Source: Chloroflexota bacterium (GTDB lineage Bacteria; Chloroflexota; Anaerolineae; Aggregatilineales; Phototrophicaceae). From it: 39,051 nt of DNA. The stretch lies in NCBI GenBank assembly GCA_026707745.1, contig JAPOWG010000044.1:1-39051 (forward strand), written 5' to 3'. The position numbers were made by a program, and so were the translations under genes. Shown here in pieces: positions 24,941 to 32,683 of this stretch. The notes under the pieces were generated by a model. The model was not told the DNA's origin. It worked only from the letters and a program-made list of their open reading frames with translations, and made no database searches. How positions within the stretch are numbered: position 1 is the stretch's first letter; every line of letters starts with the position of its first letter.

Positions 24941-26097
24941 GCATTCGATTGGGATTGGAAGTCTTTCTGGACGAGAGAGCCGAAGGGGTGGCCGGCAAGC
25001 GGCTGGGGCTTGTGGCTTGCCCCAGCAGCGTCGACCGCGACTTGCGGAGCAGCGTCGAGCGCCTGCATCGCCATCCCGCCATTGAGCTTGTCGCGCTATT
25101 TGGTCCGGAACACGGGCTGCGCGGCGAGGCGCAAGCCGGCGTGCCCGTCGCGACCTATAAGGATGCATTGACCGGCCTGCCCGTCCACAGCCTGTATGGC
25201 GACAGGCGCCAGCCCAGTCCCGACATGCTGCGCGGCATTGACGCCATCATCATCGACTTGCAGGACGGCGGCGTACGCTTTTATACATTTTTGGCGACCG
25301 CGCTTTATGTCATGGAGGCCGCGGCGGCGGCGGGCTGCGAGGTCATCTTGCTCGATCGGCCGGCGCCCATATCCGGCGCACGCATTGAAGGGCCGATGCT
25401 GGACGCGGATTTCGCCTCCTTTGTGGGACCCTACCCCATGCCCATCCGCTATGGCATGAGCATCGGCGAAATGGCGCAACTGGCCAATGCGGAATACGGT
25501 ATCAACTGCGAATTGACGGTGATCCCGATGGATGGCTGGAGGCGCGACATGTGGTTCGATGATACCGGTTTGCCCTTCGTTCCATCCTCGCCTAATCTGC
25601 CCACGCTGGATGCCATGACTCTTTATCCCGGCACCTGCTTGATCGAAGGCAGCAATTTATCCGAGGGGCGCGGCACGACAAAGCCCTTCGAATACATCGG
25701 CGCGCCCTGGATTGATGCCCTGCAGCTTGCCGACCAACTGAAGGACCTGGACCTGGAGGGCGCGCGCTTTCGTCCGGTTTACTTCGTGCCGACCTTTAGC
25801 AAATATCACGGCGAGTTATGCGCTGGCGTACACATTTGCGTGACAGATCGAGAGAACTTCGAGCCGGTCACGATGATCCTGCATCTGCTGCAAGCGGTAA
25901 TCGCCGGGTACCCGGACAACTTCGCCTGGCGCGCGCCTTGGGCGGCCGGGTCAAAAGCGCCGATTGATTTACTCTCCGGCGGCACAGCGATCCGCGAAGG
26001 CCTGGACGAGCGCCGTCCGATTGAGGAACTGATCGCGTCCTGGGGACCGGGAACCGAGGCATTTCTGGGAGCGCGACAGGGATACCTGCTATACTAG
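24937..26097 (+). CDS. DUF1343 / NamZ-type exo-beta-N-acetylmuramidase
   Basis: The 386-aa protein has the DUF1343 signatures in order: FGPEHGLRG (55-63), SLYG (85-88), IDLQDGGVRFYTF (106-118), LDRPAP, YGMSIGEMAQLA, PSSPNLPT and YPGTCLIEGSNLSEGRGTT. The characterised member, Bacillus NamZ (YbbC), removes terminal MurNAc from peptidoglycan fragments. This protein has no signal peptide and begins straight in the catalytic fold, so it should act in the cytosol on imported muro-sugars, unlike the secreted Bacillus enzyme. Its ATG lies within the kinase stop region (ATGA) and GGAGG lies upstream, so the two genes are coupled. ABC importer 3 follows after 56 bp. MurNAc as substrate is inferred from the family. 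Confidence 0.9.
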   Translation: MSIRLGLEVFLDERAEGVAGKRLGLVACPSSVDRDLRSSVERLHRHPAIELVALFGPEHGLRGEAQAGVPVATYKDALTGLPVHSLYGDRRQPSPDMLRGIDAIIIDLQDGGVRFYTFLATALYVMEAAAAAGCEVILLDRPAPISGARIEGPMLDADFASFVGPYPMPIRYGMSIGEMAQLANAEYGINCELTVIPMDGWRRDMWFDDTGLPFVPSSPNLPTLDAMTLYPGTCLIEGSNLSEGRGTTKPFEYIGAPWIDALQLADQLKDLDLEGARFRPVYFVPTFSKYHGELCAGVHICVTDRENFEPVTMILHLLQAVIAGYPDNFAWRAPWAAGSKAPIDLLSGGTAIREGLDERRPIEELIASWGPGTEAFLGARQGYLLY

Positions 26098-26153
26098 ATG
26101 CTGTGACGGATGCTCAACTGTCAGGACCAATATTCTTTAATAGGGAGGAAAAG

Positions 26154-27455
26154 ATGTCGTTTAATCGTTCTATTCTTGTATTGCTGAGTCTTGCGCTGAT
26201 ACTGATTTTCGGCGCTGCCACACTTGCGCAGGACACCACGCTGACCATGCTGACGCACTGGGGCACCGAGGACCAACTGGCGGCGCAGCAAGCCATTATC
26301 GACGCCTACATGGAAAGTAACCCCGGCGTCAATATCGAACTGGTCACCGTCGATTTTGGCGAGTTGCGTACCAAGATCATCACCGGCCGCACTGCCGGCA
26401 TCAGCGCCGATGTTTATCACTTCTACCATCTCTGGCTGCCCGACTTCGTCAACGCCGGCGTCCTTGACCAGCCGCCGGAAGACGCGCTGGCGTACATCAA
26501 CGAGAATGTGGCCCAGGGCACCATCGACGCGGTCAGCACCTCCGATGGCCAGACCTGGGGTTATCCCACCGAGGTCAATCCTTATTTGCTGGTCTATAAC
26601 AAGCGCCTACTGGCCGAAGCCGGTTATGACACGCCGCCTGCCAATTGGAACGAGCTCAAAGAAATCGCCGCCGCCATCACCCAGGTTGACGACACCGGCG
26701 CCATCAGCCAGGTTGGCTTGGGCGTCATGCCCGGTTGGGATTCCGGCATCGTGCATCCCTTCAGCGCCTTGCTCTTTTCCAACGGCGGCAATTACCTGAG
26801 CGCAGATCGCACGGTCGCCGAGTTCAACAGCGCGCAGGGCATCGAGACCTTGCAACTTTATGCTGATTTGGTGGCCAGCGGCGGTACCGATCCCAGCATC
26901 AACGGCTTGGGAAATTTCCCCAGCGGCACGGTCGGCATGGTTATCATGGCGCCCTGGTGGCGGGCGACATTGCGGGCTGCTGAAGGCGTCGACTTCGAAA
27001 CAGAAGTCCGCGTTGCCGAGATTCCCGTCGGTCCCAGCGGCGATGCGCCTTCCAGTATCGCTTACACCTGGCTCTTCGCCGTCGATTCCAGTTCGCCCAA
27101 CAAAGAAGCGGCCTGGGACTTCATTCACTGGATGAACGCCGAACACGATGAAGGCGCGGGATCGGCCATCGGCGACTTCCTCGTCAACGCCTTGGGGGCA
27201 ATCCCCAGCTTCGATCACGATCAAGCCGCCTTCGCCGAGTCCATGAGCGATCACTATGTTTCGGCCTTCGTCGCGGCCTCCGCTTATGCCCGGCCCGAGC
27301 AAATCGTCGCCGGCGGTCAAGAGATTAAGACCCTGCTGCAAGTCGAGATCGAAGCGGTTCTTGCTGGCATGACAACGCCCGAAGATGCCCTGGCATCAGT
27401 AGAACAGCAAGCCAACGCCATCCTGGAAGAGCAGCGCATGATGGCTGAGGAATAA
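26154..27455 (+). CDS. Extracellular solute-binding protein family 1 (importer 3)
   Basis: This 433-aa protein has a Sec signal (SILVLLSLALILIFGAATLA) cleaved before QDTTLTML, then a family 1 sugar-binding fold: QQAIIDAYMESNPGVNIELV, TAGISADVYHFYHLW and the late KEAAWDFIHWMN helix. The ATG at 26154 has GGGAGG upstream; earlier in-frame starts give non-signal sequence. No lipobox Cys. It follows the NamZ-type gene closely, so muro-sugars or N-acetyl amino sugars are the first candidates for its ligand, but binding residues cannot be read with confidence. Confidence 0.92.
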   Translation: MSFNRSILVLLSLALILIFGAATLAQDTTLTMLTHWGTEDQLAAQQAIIDAYMESNPGVNIELVTVDFGELRTKIITGRTAGISADVYHFYHLWLPDFVNAGVLDQPPEDALAYINENVAQGTIDAVSTSDGQTWGYPTEVNPYLLVYNKRLLAEAGYDTPPANWNELKEIAAAITQVDDTGAISQVGLGVMPGWDSGIVHPFSALLFSNGGNYLSADRTVAEFNSAQGIETLQLYADLVASGGTDPSINGLGNFPSGTVGMVIMAPWWRATLRAAEGVDFETEVRVAEIPVGPSGDAPSSIAYTWLFAVDSSSPNKEAAWDFIHWMNAEHDEGAGSAIGDFLVNALGAIPSFDHDQAAFAESMSDHYVSAFVAASAYARPEQIVAGGQEIKTLLQVEIEAVLAGMTTPEDALASVEQQANAILEEQRMMAEE

Positions 27456-27556
27456 CCTGTCGCCTTACTCTGAGCCCGGAAATCGAGCGCTTGGGAACAC
27501 CATCTTGCAGCGGATCCCTGGCGCTCTCATTAACATATCGACACGTGGCAACCTTG

Positions 27557-27590
27557 TAGTCCCCTCTTCGTCGTCTTGAAGCGGGGACTA
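27557..27590 (+). repeat. Stem-loop between binding-protein and permease genes (importer 3)
   Basis: TAGTCCCCTCTTC (27557-27569) and GAAGCGGGGACTA (27578-27590) form a 13-bp stem with one mismatch and an 8-nt loop, 13 bp before the permease start. The sequence is unrelated to the hairpins at the same place in importers 1, 2 and 4. No T-tract follows. Confidence 0.65.
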
Positions 27591-27603
27591 GGCAAACCAT
27601 CTG

Positions 27604-28542
27604 ATGTCATCCCCTGCAATTAAGTCTTCCTGGTGGATGCCGGACATCCCCAAGAGCGCGGTCTTGCGCCGGCGCATGCTCTGGGCCTATGTCTTCGTCG
27701 CGGCGCCCATCATTGCCTTGCTGGTATTTCTTGCTGGTCCCATTCTGTTCTCCGGCTGGGTCAGCCTGCACCGCTGGGACATGCTCTCGCCCGTCGGCGA
27801 TATGCCCTGGCGCGGCTTGCAGAATTACGTTTTTCTACTGACCCGGGACAGCATCTTCATCAAGGCTTTGGGCAATACCTTCCTCTTTGCCATCGGCGGC
27901 GTTGGCGCCAATACCATACTGGGATTGGGTTTCGCCCTGCTGCTTAACAGCCGCATCCGCGGGCGGACCGTCTGGCGCGTCCTCTACTTCATGCCCGTCA
28001 TCACCGCGCCCCTGGCGCTGGCCGTCATGTTCTCATTCATTTTCGATCGCAACTACGGTATCGTGAACAGCGTCATCACTGCTTTGGGCTTGCCCCGTCA
28101 GCCCTTTCTCAGCGGGCCCAATCAAGCGCTGATGACGCTCATATTTATCGCCATCTATCAATATGTGGGATACTACATCGTCATTTTTCTGGCGGGCTTG
28201 CAGGGTATCCCGCAGGACTATTACGATGCCGCCCAAGTCGACGGCGCCGGCAACTGGCAGGAGTTCCGTTTCATCACCCTGCCCTTACTGCGCCCGGTGA
28301 TGCTCTTCGTTGTCGTGACAAATACCATCGGCGCGCTGCAGGTCTTCGACCTGGTTTTTGCCACCACCGGCGGCGCGCCCGCCAACAGTTCCATGACCGT
28401 AGTCCTGCACATGTACAACACCGCCTTCAAATTCTCGCGCATGGGAAGGGCCTCCGCCATGGCCTTCATCCTTTTCGCCATCATCATGCTCATCACTGTG
28501 ATGCAGGTCCGGCTCTTGCGCGATCGCAGCTATCAGGACTAG
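27604..28542 (+). CDS. Sugar ABC transporter permease, MalF type (importer 3)
   Basis: The 312-aa permease has a basic start (ILRRRM-like KSAVLRRRMLWAY) and then six helices, with the first loop MPWRGLQNYVFLL and the EAA loop YDAAQVDGAGNWQEFRFITL. The C-terminal helix runs to VRLLRDRSYQD. The ATG at 27604 comes just after the intergenic hairpin and has no strong ribosome site, so the hairpin or coupling may limit its translation relative to the binding protein. Confidence 0.92.
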   Translation: MSSPAIKSSWWMPDIPKSAVLRRRMLWAYVFVAAPIIALLVFLAGPILFSGWVSLHRWDMLSPVGDMPWRGLQNYVFLLTRDSIFIKALGNTFLFAIGGVGANTILGLGFALLLNSRIRGRTVWRVLYFMPVITAPLALAVMFSFIFDRNYGIVNSVITALGLPRQPFLSGPNQALMTLIFIAIYQYVGYYIVIFLAGLQGIPQDYYDAAQVDGAGNWQEFRFITLPLLRPVMLFVVVTNTIGALQVFDLVFATTGGAPANSSMTVVLHMYNTAFKFSRMGRASAMAFILFAIIMLITVMQVRLLRDRSYQD

Positions 28543-28638
28543 CCGCTCGGCGGCGGCGAATTTGGGCAACCGCGCTCACACAAAATATTGAACCTGCTCG
28601 GCTACCGCAACATCGCGGTTAAAAAATAAGAGGGGCGC

Positions 28639-29481
28639 ATGACTAAGGACGAAAAGAGCTTGCTAGAAAGCGCCGGCAGCGCGCTCAAGTATCTTGTGCT
28701 GGTCGGCGGCGCTTTTCTAATGGTCTTCCCCTTTGTCTGGATGATGATCGCCTCGTTGATGACCGCCGGCGAAATCCAGATGCGCCCGCCGGTCTGGCTG
28801 CCAGCAGCGCCGCAATTCAGCAACTATAGCGAGCTTGCGCGATCAATTCCCATCGGTCGGCTCTATTTCAACAGTCTTTTCACCTCGGGCGTCATCGTTC
28901 TCGGCGTCTTGCTCAGCAGTTCGCTGGCTGGCTTCGCCTTCGCCAAATATCGCTTCCCCGGGCGCGAACTGCTCTTTTATTTGATCCTGGCGACCATGAT
29001 GATCCCCTTCTTCGTCACGCTGATACCGGTCTTTTTCATCGTGCGCCAACTGGGTTGGATCAACACCTACCAGGGGCTGGTCGTGCCAGGGCTCACCTCG
29101 GCTTATGGCATCTTCCTCATGCGCCAATTCATGGTCACCGTCCCGGATGAATTGATCGACGCGGCGCGCATCGACGGCGCCTCGGAACCAATGATCTACT
29201 GGCGCATCGTCATCCCGCTGGTCAAGCCCGCCCTGGCCACCCTGGGTACCTTCGCCTTCATAGGCGCTTGGAACAACTTCCTGTGGCCCCTTCTGGTGCT
29301 CAACAGCCGCGAACTGTTCACCCTGCCCCTGGGCATCAACTCCCTGCGCAGCCTTTATGCCGATAACACCAACCTGCTGATGGCGGGAACTGCCGTCGCC
29401 GTACTGCCTATGCTGCTCCTCTTTGTCCTTTTGCAGCGCTATTTCATCCAGGGCATCGCGCTCACCGGATTGAAAGGATAA
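28639..29481 (+). CDS. Sugar ABC transporter permease, MalG type (importer 3)
   Basis: This 280-aa permease has the MalG plan: helix LVGGAFLMVFPFVWMMIAS, soluble segment PPVWLPAAPQFSNYSELA, EAA loop IDAARIDGASEPMIYWRIVI and ending IQGIALTGLKG. AGAGGGGC precedes the ATG. It lies 96 bp after the MalF-type gene, a larger gap than in importers 1 and 4, and only 9 bp before the acetyltransferase gene, which therefore belongs to the operon. Confidence 0.93.
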   Translation: MTKDEKSLLESAGSALKYLVLVGGAFLMVFPFVWMMIASLMTAGEIQMRPPVWLPAAPQFSNYSELARSIPIGRLYFNSLFTSGVIVLGVLLSSSLAGFAFAKYRFPGRELLFYLILATMMIPFFVTLIPVFFIVRQLGWINTYQGLVVPGLTSAYGIFLMRQFMVTVPDELIDAARIDGASEPMIYWRIVIPLVKPALATLGTFAFIGAWNNFLWPLLVLNSRELFTLPLGINSLRSLYADNTNLLMAGTAVAVLPMLLLFVLLQRYFIQGIALTGLKG

Positions 29482-29490
29482 ACTTCAGCC

Positions 29491-30432
29491 ATGCAAATTC
29501 GACCCTATCAAGGGCGTGACGAAGCCGAACTGCTCGATGTCTGGAACCGGGCCATGCCCAGCGACCGCATCAGCGAAGCGCTGTTTCGCACGCAGGTCCT
29601 GCTTGATCCCAATTTTCATCCCGGCAACTTGCCTGTCGCTCTGGTCGACGGGCGCGTGGTGGGATTTGTCCTGTGCCTGACCCGTCAGGTTCCGTATTTT
29701 CTGCAAGGTATGGACGAAGCCGAAGCCTGGATCACCGCCTTCGGCGTGCATCCCGACTTTCGCCGACAAGGGATCGGCAGCGCCCTCTTCGACGCCGTGA
29801 TCAACAAATTGCGCGCCGAGCGGCGCAAAACCGTCGATATTTCGCCTTACGTGCCGAATTACTTCGTCCCCGGCATCGACACCCGCGCCTATCCGGAAAC
29901 GATCCGTTTCTTGCAAGATCGCCTGGGATTCGAAACGCTCTATCATGCCATCAGCATGGGCGCTAACCTGACTGATTTTCATATTCCGCCGGAGATTCAA
30001 GCGCGGATCGAACGTGCCGAAGCCGAAGACGACCTGATCATCCGGCCGATCGAGCCGGCTGATATTCCCGATCTGATGCCATTTCTCGTCGAACACTTCG
30101 GCTGGGACTGGTTCCGCTTCGCGCAGAGCTACCTGCTGGAATACTTTGGCGATAGCCCGCATCGCATCTGCTTTCTCATCGCGCACGAAAAAGGCGAGGT
30201 CGTGGGCTTCTGCCAGCAGCGCAACGAACGTTATGGACCCTTCGGCGTCCGTCCCGATTGTCGCAACCGCGGCATTGGTCGTATGCTGCTTTTCAAATGT
30301 CTGGAGATGATGAGCGCCAAGCACGTCTTTTTCGCCTACTTCCTCTGGACGGACGAAGAGGCCGCCCGTTTGTATTCGCTGGCCGGTTTCAAGCGCCGCC
30401 GCGAATTCGCCGTGATGCGCAAAACACTTTAA
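29491..30432 (+). CDS. Tandem-domain GNAT family N-acetyltransferase
   Basis: The 313-aa protein has two GNAT domains. The first (about 1-150) has the acetyl-CoA pyrophosphate loop in VHPDFRRQGIGSALF; the second (about 180-313) has VRPDCRNRGIGRMLLF. Both keep the Arg/Gln-x-x-Gly-x-Gly type motif. Two-domain GNATs resemble mycothiol synthase (MshD) in layout, where one half is catalytic. Here both loops look intact. Directly downstream is a PIG-L deacetylase, so one gene may remove and the other add an acetyl group on an amino sugar or pseudodisaccharide. Substrate unknown. Confidence 0.9.
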   Translation: MQIRPYQGRDEAELLDVWNRAMPSDRISEALFRTQVLLDPNFHPGNLPVALVDGRVVGFVLCLTRQVPYFLQGMDEAEAWITAFGVHPDFRRQGIGSALFDAVINKLRAERRKTVDISPYVPNYFVPGIDTRAYPETIRFLQDRLGFETLYHAISMGANLTDFHIPPEIQARIERAEAEDDLIIRPIEPADIPDLMPFLVEHFGWDWFRFAQSYLLEYFGDSPHRICFLIAHEKGEVVGFCQQRNERYGPFGVRPDCRNRGIGRMLLFKCLEMMSAKHVFFAYFLWTDEEAARLYSLAGFKRRREFAVMRKTL

Positions 30433-30455
30433 CCTTGGCAAAAGGAGAAGAGAAA

Positions 30456-31163
30456 ATGGCAGGACACTTGATGGTCGTTGGCGGGCATATTTCCGATGCC
30501 GAAAATATGGCGGGCGCCGTCATGCTCAAGCATAAAAGAGCCGGCTGGGACATCACCATCGTGCATGCGACCACGGGCGAAAAAGGTCATCCCACGCTCA
30601 GCGCCCAAGACTATCTCAAAATGCGCCTGGCCGACGCCCATGCCTCGGCCGAGTTCATCGGCGCCAATATGGAGCTGATGCCTTACGGCGATGGCGAACT
30701 GCCAGTCAACGACGAATCGATCTGGATCATGGCCGATCTGATTCGCAGATATCAGCCGACGCTCATCATCACGCATTGGAAAGGCAGCTTCCATGTCGAT
30801 CACAACAATACCCACGATGTCGTCATGCAGGCGCTATTCCGCGCCGGCCTGCCCGCCTTCGAGCGCGAACATGCCGCCCACTCGCCGGGTGCACTGCTCT
30901 TCTCAGAAAACTGGGAAGATATGGAAGGTTACAATGCCGATATCTACCTGGACGTCAGCGATGTCTTTGACGATTATCTCGCCCTCTTGAAGACCCACGC
31001 GCTCATGCGCGAGAGTTATGCCAGCTTCCGCTATTGGGATTATTACAAGGCCCTGGGCGAAGCGCGCGGCGCCCTGGGCGGTTACGACCGCGCAGTCACC
31101 TTGATGCGTCCGCGCAGTCTCTACTCCTTCGAGCGGCGGGGAGGCTTGCTTATCGACAGCTAA
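30456..31163 (+). CDS. PIG-L family deacetylase with altered active-site motif
   Basis: This 235-aa protein has the LmbE/PIG-L fold: the N-terminal MVVGGHISDAENMAGA (6-21), TTGEKGHP, HASAEFIGA and HWKGSFHVDHNNTH (107-120) with the metal His. Family enzymes are Zn-dependent deacetylases of GlcNAc-type substrates (GlcNAc-PI, MshB, BshB, BcZBP). The usual AHPDD reads GHISD here: the metal His11 and Asp14 are kept, while the position of the general-base Asp is Ser13. AAGGAG precedes the ATG at 30456; the upstream open frame is antisense-like. It ends the importer 3 gene run. Either a variant deacetylase or a different hydrolase. Confidence 0.88.
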   Translation: MAGHLMVVGGHISDAENMAGAVMLKHKRAGWDITIVHATTGEKGHPTLSAQDYLKMRLADAHASAEFIGANMELMPYGDGELPVNDESIWIMADLIRRYQPTLIITHWKGSFHVDHNNTHDVVMQALFRAGLPAFEREHAAHSPGALLFSENWEDMEGYNADIYLDVSDVFDDYLALLKTHALMRESYASFRYWDYYKALGEARGALGGYDRAVTLMRPRSLYSFERRGGLLIDS

Positions 31164-31182
31164 GGCGCTAGCGCCGACCGGC

Positions 31183-32376
31183 CTACCCCGTCCACTGCCG
31201 CAAGACCGCCAGGAACTCATCGCGTGATGGTGGCTTTTTGATATAACCATCCGCGCCCAGGGATGCCGCCAGGTCTTTCATCTCCAGCACCGAGCAAATC
31301 AGCACAGGAATATCCTCGGTCATGGGATGGCTCTTGTAGGTTTGCAAGATCTGCCAGCCGTCCTTTTCGGGCAGCATGATATCAAGGATGATGCAGGCGA
31401 GCGGCGTCTGCCGCGCGATGGCAATGGCATCTTTCTCGTTTTGCGCGGACAAGAGTTGACAGGGCAAGTTCGCCAGGTAGCGCTTGAAGAGACTGATGGT
31501 ATCAGGATTGTCATCCACGATCAGGATTTTGTGAATTTCCTGGTCGAAGCGCAAGGTTATTCCCGCGGGACCATTCTCGACCCCGCTCGCGCGTAGGTCG
31601 ACATTCAGGCGTTTTTTCAACTCGCGGAATGCAGCGTCAGTTTGCAAGGCGTCCAGAAAACCCGCATAACTTGGAATCAACTTGTTGCCCCTGACCTCTA
31701 TGATCGGCGAGCGTCCGCGGGCGCGCAATGCGACTTCGATCATCCCGCCCCTATTCGTCGATTTGATCAACCGATTCAGGATCAAGATGAAGAATTGTCG
31801 GAAAACCGGTAGCGCGACATGAAGCGCAATCTCCTCTCGGGACTCCTCCAGGCTCAATGACAGACCCTTTTGCTCCGCAATCACTCGGGTCGCCTGGATC
31901 GCTGACAAGATCACTTCCGTCGGATCAAATGCCTTGTTCCGGGCGACGACCTGCAGATAATCCAGTTCCTGGATCAAGGTCGACGGCGCGTCCGGCTCCG
32001 AGGCGGCGTCGGCATAATGCCTGTCCCATAGGATCCGGCTGATCGTCTGGATCGCCCGCTGATGCTCCCGATAGTACTGCCGCTCGCTCAAGGCCAATTG
32101 ACCCAGTATTTCGTTGGTCGGCTGTTCCTCTACATAGCGCAAGAGCAGGATATTGTAGAGTCGGTTCTGCCGTGATGTCAGCTGAGCGTCCTTCTCCGAC
32201 TTCATATCTTCAATCGCGCCCAAGACCATTTGCCGCGCCGTCTGCGCGCGATCGCCGCCCGGCGAGCCCGCAGCCAGTCGCTGCGCCACCGGGTTATCGA
32301 TCAACTTCAGATAGTCGTACAAGTTGACCAGCAGATCGCGCATATTTTCTTCAAAGTCTTCTGGATAGGTCGTCAT
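31183..32376 (-). CDS. Response-regulator-like protein: HTH, GHKL-like and C-terminal receiver domains
   Basis: The 397-aa protein has an unusual order. Residues 66-115 form a sigma-factor-like helix-turn-helix (TSRQNRLYNILLLRYVEEQP, then ILGQLALSERQYYREHQRAI). Residues 135-280 resemble a histidine kinase ATPase region without an H-box: FFILILNRLIKSTNRGGMIEV recalls the N-box, but the glycine boxes are missing. Residues 282-397 are an intact receiver with Asp288/289, phospho-acceptor Asp332 in ILDIMLPEKDGW and Lys380/381. It could bind DNA under phospho-control, with a dead ATPase-like domain as a link. It converges on the PIG-L gene and, by proximity, could be a partner of the hybrid kinase at 22715-24940. 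The ribosome site is weak. Confidence 0.85.
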   Translation of the reverse strand: MTTYPEDFEENMRDLLVNLYDYLKLIDNPVAQRLAAGSPGGDRAQTARQMVLGAIEDMKSEKDAQLTSRQNRLYNILLLRYVEEQPTNEILGQLALSERQYYREHQRAIQTISRILWDRHYADAASEPDAPSTLIQELDYLQVVARNKAFDPTEVILSAIQATRVIAEQKGLSLSLEESREEIALHVALPVFRQFFILILNRLIKSTNRGGMIEVALRARGRSPIIEVRGNKLIPSYAGFLDALQTDAAFRELKKRLNVDLRASGVENGPAGITLRFDQEIHKILIVDDNPDTISLFKRYLANLPCQLLSAQNEKDAIAIARQTPLACIILDIMLPEKDGWQILQTYKSHPMTEDIPVLICSVLEMKDLAASLGADGYIKKPPSRDEFLAVLRQWTG

Positions 32377-32683
32377 CGCCGCTATGCCGTCTGTTATGGC
32401 AGTGTTTTGGCAGAAATCCGCCAGTCCTTTCCCGTTAGACTGGGAAAGGGCAAATTCAAATATATCAGACGATGACCGTTCCTTTCAACAAAGCGCTCAT
32501 TCGGGATTCACCCCAGGCGCATGTCCCGCGTTTATCCTGAGCAAAGGAACCGGAATTGCGTCATCACAGAAATGGTGGCTTATTCACCTGCCCTAAGTAA
32601 GGACGAGTTAAGGAATGGAGGCGCCGATAAGCAATGGATGGTTCCCAATTCCGTAAACCTATTGGTTGATACGAGGTGCAAAA
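32377..32683. other. Divergent intergenic region before importer 4
   Basis: This 307-bp stretch should contain promoters for the regulator (minus) and importer 4 (plus). I see no clean -35/-10 pair, repeat or RNA. GAGGTG at 32672-32677 is the ribosome site of the binding-protein gene. Confidence 0.4.

Noticed and set aside
24937..25080. Secreted muramidase with an N-terminal signal
   Set aside because: The first 30 residues are the first strand of the fold (KRLGLVACPSSV) with no signal-like charged-hydrophobic pattern, and the start is fixed by overlap with the kinase gene.
27557..27590. Rho-independent terminator after the importer 3 binding-protein gene
   Set aside because: The stem is strong but no T-run follows, and the permease starts 13 bp later, so an mRNA-stability or attenuation role fits better.
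29485..30441. A 318-aa open frame antisense to the acetyltransferase
   Set aside because: Exactly opposite a two-domain GNAT with both acetyl-CoA loops; no ribosome site or family signs on the minus strand.
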